From positions 1-60,052 of the forward strand of contig NZ_AZFQ01000026.1 of NCBI RefSeq assembly GCF_001435195.1: a stretch of DNA of 60,052 nucleotides, read 5' to 3'. This document shows positions 52,235-60,052 of this stretch, piece by piece. This DNA is from Liquorilactobacillus satsumensis DSM 16230 = JCM 12392 (GTDB lineage: Bacteria > Bacillota > Bacilli > Lactobacillales > Lactobacillaceae). Position 1 is the stretch's first letter; the number at the start of each line of letters is the position of its first letter. Both the position numbers and the translations under genes were made by a program. A model generated the notes under the pieces. The model was given only the letters and a program-made list of their open reading frames with translations. It did not search any database and had not been told where the DNA came from.

Positions 52235-54315
52235 GGATGAGTCATACATTTTTGCTTGAAATTGGTTTGGAAGAAATTCCAGCACATGTAGTCACACCAA
52301 GTGCAGCACAGCTTGTCCAACGAGTAGCTGCGTTTTTAAAAGAAGAGCGGCTCCCCTTTGGCAAACTTGTTTCTTTTTCAACTCCACGGCGTTTGGCGGT
52401 CAAGATTGAGAACTTGGCAGACAAGCAAGCTGATCTTGAAGAAGAAGCCAAAGGTCCGGCTAAAAAGATTGCTTTGGATAAGGATGGTAATTGGTCGAAA
52501 GCTGCAATTGGATTTTCACGAGGACAAAAAAGTTCACCAGAGCAAATCTTTTTTAAAGAGCTTAAGGGGACCGAATATGCCTACGTGAAAAAATTCATTC
52601 CCGGAAAAAGTGCCGCAACAGTCCTCCAAGGGCTTCAGCAAGTGGTTGCGTCAATGACCTTCCCAACAATGATGCGGTGGGGAAATAATGATTTTAAGTA
52701 TGTCAGACCATTACGCTGGCTAGTTGCATTACTGGATGACACAGTTGTGCCATTTCAGATTCTGGATGTTAAGACGGATCGGCTTTCACAGGGACATCGC
52801 TTTCTTGGGAAAACAGTCAGTTTAGAAAATGCGGCTGCTTATCCGCAGGCTCTAGAAGCGGAGTATGTAATTGCAGATGCTGCACAGCGCAAACAAATGA
52901 TTACACAGCAGCTCACAGAACTGGCGCAAAAAAATGCTTGGAAAATTGTCATTGAGCCTGAACTATTAGAGGAAGTTAACAACTTAGTGGAATATCCAAC
53001 TGTTTTTGCAGGACATTTTGCTGCTAAATACTTAGAAATTCCAGACGAGGTTCTTATTACTTCGATGAAAGATCACCAACGTTTCTTTTATGTTTTGGAT
53101 CAAAATGACAAGTTACTGCCTAACTTTGTATCAGTGCGTAACGGTAATCGCGAATATCTTGAAAAAGTGGTTGCTGGAAATGAAAAGGTGCTGACTGCTC
53201 GTTTAGAGGATGCGGCATTCTTTTACCATGAAGATCAGAAACATACAATTGCAGAGTTTGTGGAACGCCTTAAAAGAGTAATGCTGCATGATAAAATCGG
53301 CACAGTCTCTGAAAAAATGGCGCGGGTTCATTTGTTGGCACAGAAACTTGGTAAAATTTTAGGATTATCTCCGACCGAAAATACTGCTCTTTTACGGGCA
53401 GCTCAGATCTATAAATTTGATCTGGTAACAGGCATGGTTGGTGAGTTTTCTGAACTCCAAGGAGTCATGGGTGAAAAGTATGCATTGCTCCAAGGAGAGA
53501 AACCAGCTGTTGCAACGGCAATTCGGGAACATTACCTGCCGATTTCTGCAGAGGGTGAGTTACCACAAACAGTTGTCGGTGCAGTTTTGGCATTAGCGGA
53601 TAAATTAGATAGTATTATGGACTTCTTTGCTGCTGGAATGGTACCAACAGGTTCAAATGATCCTTATGCACTAAGACGGCAAGCAACAGGGATTGTTAGA
53701 ATTTTGTTAGCACGCAAATGGCAGCTTTCTGCTGTTGATCTAACGGCGCTTGTGACCCGTAACTATGAGGAGGCTCCTAGCTTATACGCGAAGATCGCCC
53801 CGCAAAATAATAAAGCAGAAGTCGAGGTATTTATTGTTGAACGGATTAAGAAGCTTTTAAGCAGTGAGCAATTCGATTATGACGTTGTCGAGACTGTCAC
53901 AGCCCTTACAAAAAATTCGTTTGTCGCGATTATGGCAGCGGCAGCAGTGCTGCAAAAGCATAAGGTCGAGGTTGATTTTAAAGAGACAATCGAAGCTTTA
54001 ACACGTGTTTTACGTTTGGCAAAAAAAGTTTCACCTGCTAATTTGAAAATTATCAATAAAAAGTTATTTGAAAATGATTCAGAAACCAAACTATACGCTG
54101 CGGTAGAGAGTGTGGCTGCAGACAGCAAAGGAAAAACAAGTGAGGAACGCTATGGCTTATTGAAAACCTTGCAGCCTGTGATTGCGGAGTACTTTGAAGA
54201 AACTATGGTGATGGCAAAGGATGAAGCGGTACGTAATAATCGCTTAGCACAGTTAGTTAAAATTGCTGATCTGACCGCACCATTCGGCGATCTAACTAAG
54301 CTGAACGTCAAGTAG
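52231..54315 (+). CDS. glyS: Glycyl-tRNA synthetase beta subunit
   Basis: tRNA-binding subunit of GlyRS, 694 residues: N-terminal [15 protein letters not shown], central HD-like and B3/4-like parts ([33 protein letters not shown]) and a C-terminal anticodon-binding domain. The ATGA overlap with glyQ couples translation; an alternative ATG lies at 52237. AGGAGG is directly upstream. Confidence 0.97.
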   Translation: MRMSHTFLLEIGLEEIPAHVVTPSAAQLVQRVAAFLKEERLPFGKLVSFSTPRRLAVKIENLADKQADLEEEAKGPAKKIALDKDGNWSKAAIGFSRGQKSSPEQIFFKELKGTEYAYVKKFIPGKSAATVLQGLQQVVASMTFPTMMRWGNNDFKYVRPLRWLVALLDDTVVPFQILDVKTDRLSQGHRFLGKTVSLENAAAYPQALEAEYVIADAAQRKQMITQQLTELAQKNAWKIVIEPELLEEVNNLVEYPTVFAGHFAAKYLEIPDEVLITSMKDHQRFFYVLDQNDKLLPNFVSVRNGNREYLEKVVAGNEKVLTARLEDAAFFYHEDQKHTIAEFVERLKRVMLHDKIGTVSEKMARVHLLAQKLGKILGLSPTENTALLRAAQIYKFDLVTGMVGEFSELQGVMGEKYALLQGEKPAVATAIREHYLPISAEGELPQTVVGAVLALADKLDSIMDFFAAGMVPTGSNDPYALRRQATGIVRILLARKWQLSAVDLTALVTRNYEEAPSLYAKIAPQNNKAEVEVFIVERIKKLLSSEQFDYDVVETVTALTKNSFVAIMAAAAVLQKHKVEVDFKETIEALTRVLRLAKKVSPANLKIINKKLFENDSETKLYAAVESVAADSKGKTSEERYGLLKTLQPVIAEYFEETMVMAKDEAVRNNRLAQLVKIADLTAPFGDLTKLNVK

Positions 54316-54347
54316 AGCGTTAAATCAGTTTCTCCCAAAGCAATTGT

Positions 54348-54421
54348 TTGCTTTTCCTAGGTGATATTGTATAATTAATAATGATTGTATTTTTGAAAGT
54401 CGCACTAGCTGTGCGGCTTTT
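54348..54421 (+). promoter_or_regulatory. dnaG-rpoD promoter with leader hairpin
   Basis: TTGCTT (54348-54353), 16-nt spacer and TATAAT (54370-54375). Downstream in the leader GTCGCAC (54399-54405) pairs with GTGCGGC (54411-54417) and runs into TTTT. This promoter-hairpin-U-run order copies that of the rimP leader. Confidence 0.6.
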
Positions 54422-54462
54422 ATGTCCTTGAAACATTTTTGGAAATTAAGCGGGGTGATCTT

Positions 54463-56304
54463 TTGAGCCGCAGAATACCTGAAGAGGTAATTGAAAAAGT
54501 CAGAACAGGTGTCAATATTGTTGATATCGTAAGCCAATATGTTCAACTGAGCAAATCAGGGAAGAATTTTTTTGGTTTATGTCCGTTTCACGAAGAAAAG
54601 ACACCTTCTTTTTCTGTTACTGAACAAAAGCAAATTTTTCACTGTTTTTCCTGTCACCGTGGTGGAAATGTTTTTAAATTCATCATGGAGATTGAAAATC
54701 TGAGTTTTCCCGATGCGGTGTTGCGGGTTGCAGAGCTCGGGAATATTCAGCTTGATGCGGATGTGTTACAGTCACAAAATGGTGCAGTTGACAGTGAATC
54801 CTCGGAAACAACGCAGTTAAAGCAGCTTTATGCTGATGCAACAGAACTTTTTCACCACATTCTTATTAATACAGCGATGGGTGAAGAGGCGCTCCAATAC
54901 TTGCACAAACGTGGCCTTAGTGATGACATGATTACGGAATTCAAGCTCGGTTTTGCACCGCAAAAAGAACTTCTGTTACCCTTTTTTCAGGAGAAGAAGG
55001 TCAAGCAGGAACTGCTGCGCAAATCTGGCCTTTTTAGTGAAACAGCGACGGGCGATCTGCGGGGGCGCTTTCGGGGAAGAGTATTATTTCCAATTAGAGA
55101 TATGCAAGGCAAAACCGTTGCTTTTTCTGGACGTTTGCTAGCGCAGAATCAGAAACAGCCCAAGTATCTTAATAGCCCAGAAACCGCGATTTTCAACAAA
55201 CGCAAAGTCTTATTTAATTTTGACAAAGCTAAAACAGAAATCAGGCAGAAACAATTTGTAATTTTATTCGAAGGTTTTATGGATGTGCTGGCAGCCTATC
55301 GCGCGGGGATCAAAAATGGAGTAGCTTCCATGGGGACAAGTCTAACAAATGAACAAATTTATTTGTTGGAAAGGACAACGTCCAAAATGTACTTGTGTTA
55401 TGATGGAGATTCTCCTGGGCAGACCGCAACTGCGCGCGCACTCTCGTTACTAGAACCGCTTACTAAAATGACACTTGGTGTAATCCGGATGCCTGAGGCG
55501 CTTGATCCTGATGAGTATGTTCGTAAGTATGGTGAAGCTGCTTTTAAGGAACTTGCACAGAACACACATGAGACTGGACTTGCCTTTTACTTGCATTACT
55601 ATGAACAAGGGCGCAATCTAGCCAATGAGGATGACCAACTTGCTTATATTGCTGATGTTTTGAAGCAATTAGCAGGGGTTACTTCACCAATTGAGCGAGA
55701 CTTATACCTTAATCAATTAGCGAAGCGCTTTGGAGTTGATAAGGACAGTTTAGCTGCGCAGTTAAACGATTTTATGCGCAAAAGCGGTAATAGTAAAGCA
55801 CTAGTGAAACCGGCACAAGCAAGCCGTCCAGTTGCCGGTAATGCATCCCCCAAAAAATATGAACGGGTAGAAAAAGCAGAACGTTTGCTATTGTATCGTT
55901 TGTTGCACAGTGCAAATATTCGGTTGAAGTTGAGGCAACTGCCAAGCTATGCATTTGTACATGATGGTTATCAAGAACTGTATACGATTGCGGAAGGTTA
56001 CTTTAATGTGTATCCTGAATATGAGACTGCACGCTTCTTAGATTTTTTGGATGATGAAGGACTCAGGCAGCTGCTGATAGGGTTAGAGCTTGAAAATTAT
56101 TCTGGGGAAGAAAACGAAGAGGAGTTTTCTGACTGCGTGAGAGTGATTATGCAGCAATCTCCGCTGGAACAACGCATTAAGGATGTGAAGCAACAGTTGG
56201 CGGATGCGAAAAGAATGAATAACGAGGAACTTGTAACAAAACTGACAATTGGATTAATTGAGCTGTTGCGCCAACAGCAGTCAGAAAAATCAGCATCATT
56301 ATAA
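54463..56304 (+). CDS. dnaG: DNA primase
   Basis: Makes RNA primers for replication. The 613-residue product has the CHC2 zinc finger (CPFHEEKTPSF..FHCFSCHRGG, about 33-63), the Toprim core (FVILFEGFMDVLAAYRAGI, about 258-276) and a C-terminal helicase-binding region. TTG 54463 is chosen because GGGGTGA lies 5-7 nt upstream; the in-frame upstream extension lacks a site. rpoD follows after 12 nt, the macromolecular synthesis pairing. Confidence 0.96.
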   Translation: MSRRIPEEVIEKVRTGVNIVDIVSQYVQLSKSGKNFFGLCPFHEEKTPSFSVTEQKQIFHCFSCHRGGNVFKFIMEIENLSFPDAVLRVAELGNIQLDADVLQSQNGAVDSESSETTQLKQLYADATELFHHILINTAMGEEALQYLHKRGLSDDMITEFKLGFAPQKELLLPFFQEKKVKQELLRKSGLFSETATGDLRGRFRGRVLFPIRDMQGKTVAFSGRLLAQNQKQPKYLNSPETAIFNKRKVLFNFDKAKTEIRQKQFVILFEGFMDVLAAYRAGIKNGVASMGTSLTNEQIYLLERTTSKMYLCYDGDSPGQTATARALSLLEPLTKMTLGVIRMPEALDPDEYVRKYGEAAFKELAQNTHETGLAFYLHYYEQGRNLANEDDQLAYIADVLKQLAGVTSPIERDLYLNQLAKRFGVDKDSLAAQLNDFMRKSGNSKALVKPAQASRPVAGNASPKKYERVEKAERLLLYRLLHSANIRLKLRQLPSYAFVHDGYQELYTIAEGYFNVYPEYETARFLDFLDDEGLRQLLIGLELENYSGEENEEEFSDCVRVIMQQSPLEQRIKDVKQQLADAKRMNNEELVTKLTIGLIELLRQQQSEKSASL

Positions 56305-56316
56305 GGAGGCCATCCC

Positions 56317-57444
56317 ATGGCAAAAGAAAGTTTAAACAAGGGCACCAAAAATCCTGCTTATGTTAAAGCATTACGCAGCTTGATTAGAGATTATAAGCCA
56401 AAAAAACAAATCAATTATAATGATTTAACTAAGAAAATGGTCGTTCCTTTCGAATTAGAGGCAAAGCAGATGGATGAATTAGTTCAAGCTGTAGAAGATG
56501 CTGGCATTTCGGTTGTAGATGAAAAGGGTGAACCAAGTGCTGCTAGTTTAAAGGCAGCGACTTCTGAGGCTAAAAAAGCTTCTAATGATCGTGATGTATC
56601 TGCTCCAGCAGGAGTCAAGATTAATGATCCAGTCCGGATGTATCTAAAAGAGATTGGGCGTGTTAATTTACTGACTGCTGATGAAGAAGTTGCTTTGGCT
56701 TTGAGAATTGAAAAAGGCGATGAAGAGGCTAAACAGCGGTTAGCAGAAGCTAACTTGCGCTTGGTTGTTTCAATTGCAAAACGGTACGTTGGTCGTGGGA
56801 TGTCTTTTTTGGATTTGATTCAAGAAGGCAACATGGGCTTGATGAAAGCTGTTGAAAAATTTGATTATCGTAAAGGTTTCAAGTTTTCAACTTATGCTAC
56901 TTGGTGGATCAGACAGGCAATTACACGTGCGATTGCTGATCAGGCTAGGACTATCCGTATTCCGGTGCACATGGTTGAAACGATCAATAAATTAATTAGG
57001 ATTCAACGACAAATGCTGCAGGATCTTGGACGAGAACCCGTGCCGGAAGAAATCGGTGCCGAGATGGATATGCCGACAGATAAGGTGCGTGAGATTTTAA
57101 AGATTGCCCAAGAACCGGTTTCACTTGAGACACCAATTGGTGAAGAAGATGACTCGCATTTAGGCGACTTTATTGAAGATCGGGATGCAACCAGTCCTGC
57201 CGATCATGCTGCTTATGAGCTGTTGAAAGAACAGCTTGAGAGTGTCTTAGACACTTTAACCGATCGGGAAGAAAATGTGTTGCGGCTGCGCTTTGGACTT
57301 GATGATGGCCGAACTAGAACATTAGAAGAGGTCGGAAAAGTCTTCGGGGTTACACGTGAAAGAATTCGTCAAATTGAGGCAAAGGCTTTGCGTAAACTGC
57401 GACACCCATCACGTTCAAAACAATTAAAAGATTTTCTTGAATAA
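56317..57444 (+). CDS. rpoD: Primary sigma factor RpoD (sigma A)
   Basis: Housekeeping sigma factor of 375 residues: short region 1.1, then 1.2 ([20 protein letters not shown]), region 2 ([40 protein letters not shown]), region 3 and region 4 ([40 protein letters not shown]). AAGGAGG precedes the ATG. No clear terminator follows before the cysteine leader region, so some readthrough is possible. Confidence 0.98.
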   Translation: MAKESLNKGTKNPAYVKALRSLIRDYKPKKQINYNDLTKKMVVPFELEAKQMDELVQAVEDAGISVVDEKGEPSAASLKAATSEAKKASNDRDVSAPAGVKINDPVRMYLKEIGRVNLLTADEEVALALRIEKGDEEAKQRLAEANLRLVVSIAKRYVGRGMSFLDLIQEGNMGLMKAVEKFDYRKGFKFSTYATWWIRQAITRAIADQARTIRIPVHMVETINKLIRIQRQMLQDLGREPVPEEIGAEMDMPTDKVREILKIAQEPVSLETPIGEEDDSHLGDFIEDRDATSPADHAAYELLKEQLESVLDTLTDREENVLRLRFGLDDGRTRTLEEVGKVFGVTRERIRQIEAKALRKLRHPSRSKQLKDFLE

Positions 57445-57464
57445 AGGATATTTTAAAATAGAAC

Positions 57465-57493
57465 TTGCTTTTTATGAAACTAGGTAGTAAGAT
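57465..57493 (+). promoter_or_regulatory. Promoter of the cysteine leader operon
   Basis: TTGCTT (57465-57470), 17-nt spacer, TAAGAT (57488-57493). A start near 57500 would leave about 22 nt before the leader ATG. Confidence 0.6.
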
Positions 57494-57522
57494 TCAAAGT
57501 AATAAGAAGAGAGGTATTTGTA

Positions 57523-57645
57523 ATGGTTGCTTTTACTTTTAATAAAATGACAAATAACTGCTGTAGCTGTCGCATTCCGCGTGTTGGTGTAAAGGATGCG
57601 GCCGTTTTGAGTTGGAGTCATTTTAGAAGAGACTTCAAAAGTTAA
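57523..57645 (+). CDS. Cysteine-codon leader peptide
   Basis: A 40-residue ORF starting ATG at 57523 with GAGAGG about 8 nt upstream. It begins MVAFTFNK and holds NNCCSC at residues 11-16, with three Cys codons (57559-57561, 57562-57564, 57568-57570) within four positions. No known domain. It sits between a promoter and a strong terminator upstream of cystathionine synthase and lyase genes, as expected of a ribosome-stalling attenuation leader sensing charged tRNA-Cys. The hairpin CGCATTCC/GGATGCG (57571-57600) starts right after the Cys codons. It is longer than classic leaders, so a peptide-level function is possible. Confidence 0.7.
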   Translation: MVAFTFNKMTNNCCSCRIPRVGVKDAAVLSWSHFRRDFKS

Positions 57646-57675
57646 AAACTGCCATTAACAAACCTTTTACGCACA

Positions 57676-57709
57676 GGGCGCGAATCTATTTCAGATTCGC
57701 GCCCTTTTT
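57676..57709 (+). terminator. Attenuator terminator before the transsulfuration genes
   Basis: A perfect 12-bp stem GGGCGCGAATCT (57676-57687) with AGATTCGCGCCC (57693-57704), loop ATTTC, then TTTTT. It lies 30 nt after the leader ORF stop and 27 nt before the next gene. ATTCCGCGT (57574-57582) can pair with GCGCGAAT in its 5' arm (one bulge) as a candidate antiterminator. Confidence 0.92.
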
Positions 57710-57735
57710 CTTGTTACTTTAAGGAGGAAATGGAA

Positions 57736-58653
57736 ATGATATACCATTCAGTAAAAGAACTGATCGGAAAGACACCCTTACTTGAACTAGAAATAAAAGT
57801 TCCGCATGGATCAAGAATTTTTGCCAAGCTTGAAATGAATAATCCAGGTGGAAGTATCAAGGATCGTTTGGGTTTTTATCTGATCGAGCAAGCTTTCAAG
57901 GAACACAAACTGCATAAAGGAATGACCGTGATCGAACCCACGGCCGGAAATACAGGGATCGGGGTGGCGCTTGCAGCCAGTTATTATGATCTGAAAACAA
58001 TCCTAGTAGTTCCTGAAAAATTCAGTCAAGAAAAACAAACCCTAATGAAAGCACTTGGTGCACAATTAGTGCACACACCTAGTGAAGACGGAATTGTTGG
58101 TGCGATTAAAAAAGTAGCAGAGTTAGCGGCAGCAACCCCTGATAGTTATGTACCAATGCAATTTAAAAACTTGGATAATCCAGATGCATATTATCATAGT
58201 ATTGCTCCTGAGATTGCGCGTGAGATGGCCGCAAATCAGCTGCAAATTGATGGCTTTGCTGCAGGAGTTGGCAGCGGAGGAACTTTTGTTGGGATGGCAC
58301 GTTACTTTAAAGAATTATCCCCAGCTATTCAAACTGCGATTGTCGAACCGGAAGGCTCTATTTTAAATGGCGGGCCACAACATGCCCATCGGACCGAAGG
58401 AATCGGGGTTGAGTTTATTCCTCCTTTTCTAGATAAAAAAAATGTTGATCATATCTTTACAATTAGTGACCAAGCGGCCTTTTCGTGGGTTAAAAGAAGT
58501 GCTAAAGAACAAGGCCTTCTGATTGGCAGTTCAAGCGGGGCAGCTTTAGCCGCCAGTTTAAAGTTGGCAGAAGTTTTGCCACCGCACAGTAACATCGTGA
58601 CTGTTTTTCCAGACAGTAGTGAACGCTACCTCAGTCAAAAAATATACGACTAA
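57736..58653 (+). CDS. Cysteine synthase/cystathionine beta-synthase family PLP enzyme
   Basis: Fold-type II PLP enzyme of 305 residues. NPGGSIKDR (36-44) holds the PLP lysine (Lys42), [10 protein letters not shown] is the substrate loop and GSSSGAA the phosphate-binding loop. The form with [10 protein letters not shown] and a downstream lyase gene resembles MccA-type O-acetylserine-dependent cystathionine beta-synthase, but cysteine synthase CysK cannot be excluded. ATG 57736 is preferred: AGGAGG (57722-57727) is 8 nt upstream, while the ATG at 57730 is only 2 nt away. First structural gene behind the cysteine leader. Confidence 0.88.
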   Translation: MIYHSVKELIGKTPLLELEIKVPHGSRIFAKLEMNNPGGSIKDRLGFYLIEQAFKEHKLHKGMTVIEPTAGNTGIGVALAASYYDLKTILVVPEKFSQEKQTLMKALGAQLVHTPSEDGIVGAIKKVAELAAATPDSYVPMQFKNLDNPDAYYHSIAPEIAREMAANQLQIDGFAAGVGSGGTFVGMARYFKELSPAIQTAIVEPEGSILNGGPQHAHRTEGIGVEFIPPFLDKKNVDHIFTISDQAAFSWVKRSAKEQGLLIGSSSGAALAASLKLAEVLPPHSNIVTVFPDSSERYLSQKIYD

Positions 58654-59814
<1,161 letters not shown>

Positions 59815-59847
59815 AAAATGATGCGTTGATCATGATTGCGTCCAAAA

Positions 59848-59980
59848 AGAGAGTGTGACATAGGTCGGTAAAATTTGAGTGCTAACTCGAAATTACGAAG
59901 ATAGCGAGTACTTTGCTATGAGTAATTCGAAGTTAGACAGAGAATTTTGACTTATGGAACACGTTTATCCGGAATAAAAG
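59848..59980 (+). repeat. Palindromic intergenic repeat, copy D1
   Basis: Full forward unit of 133 bp: AGAGAGTGTGACATAGGTCGG to CGGAATAAAAG. It includes CTAACTCGAAATTAC in one arm and GTAATTCGAAGTTAG in the other, and apical ATAGCGAGTACTTTGCTAT. Directly followed by D2 with a period of 133 bp. Confidence 0.92.
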
Positions 59981-60052
59981 AGAGAGTGTGACATAGGTCG
60001 GGAAAATTTGAGTGCTAACTCGGAATTACGAAGATAGCGAGTACTTTGCTAT
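59981..60052 (+). repeat. Palindromic intergenic repeat, copy D2 (cut by window end)
   Basis: The first 72 bases of a second tandem unit, nearly identical to D1 (differences near 60001-60030), running off the window. The array probably continues. Confidence 0.92.

Overview
The window is an ordinary low-GC Firmicute chromosome segment. The gene content and order (pyrH-frr-uppS-cdsA-rseP-proS-polC, rimP-nusA-rnpM-ylxQ-infB-rbfA-truB-ribF, hrcA-grpE-dnaK-dnaJ-lepA, phoH-ybeY-dgkA-era-recO-glyQS-dnaG-rpoD), the Gram-positive PolC, T-box control of tRNA synthetase operons, frequent TTG starts with strong AGGAGG-type ribosome binding sites, and a 375-residue primary sigma factor all point to Lactobacillaceae. 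I cannot fix the genus by eye. There are no rRNA or tRNA genes, CRISPR arrays, prophage or complete insertion sequences.

Layout. 1-415: upstream spacer with a palindromic repeat copy. 416-6545: nucleotide, ribosome recycling, lipid-carrier, phospholipid and membrane-protease genes plus proS. 6638-10972: polC. 10987-18328: the rimP-nusA-infB translation/transcription operon, then truB-ribF. 18361-25373: the HrcA/CIRCE heat-shock operon and lepA. 25400-27821: a three-gene leftward stress-type cassette (csbD, NAD(P)-binding protein, ybjQ) flanked by inverted copies of the palindromic repeat. 27901-30113: nucleoside hydrolase, a membrane protein and a divergent TetR regulator. 30266-37183: prmA-rsmE-rel-dtd and two hydrolases. 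37278-38141: a cell-wall amidase on the minus strand. 38243-41604: T-box and hisS-aspS. 41997-46454: msrA, yitT, nfo, lplA and convergent ppsR. 46679-57444: rpsU-yqeY and the phoH to rpoD macromolecular synthesis cluster, with a glycine T-box before glyQS. 57465-59814: a transsulfuration pair behind a leader ORF carrying clustered Cys codons and a strong terminator. 59848-60052: tandem repeat copies running off the window.

Most genes are housekeeping genes for translation, replication and envelope synthesis. The novelty lies in the non-coding layer: (1) a cysteine-codon leader peptide with an attenuator in front of cystathionine synthase/lyase genes; (2) a repeated element of about 134 bp that folds into one long imperfect hairpin, is often joined to a GGGCTGTGACAAAA-type terminator, occurs in tandem, and brackets a gene cassette in inverted orientation; (3) overlapping Asp/His specifier codons in the hisS-aspS T-box; (4) promoter-proximal hairpin/U-run leaders before rimP and dnaG; (5) long structured intergenic RNAs after frr, rbfA, dnaK and aspS. 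One protein oddity is an alpha/beta hydrolase whose nucleophile serine is replaced by aspartate.

All pairings and motifs were read by eye; no folding or database search was run.
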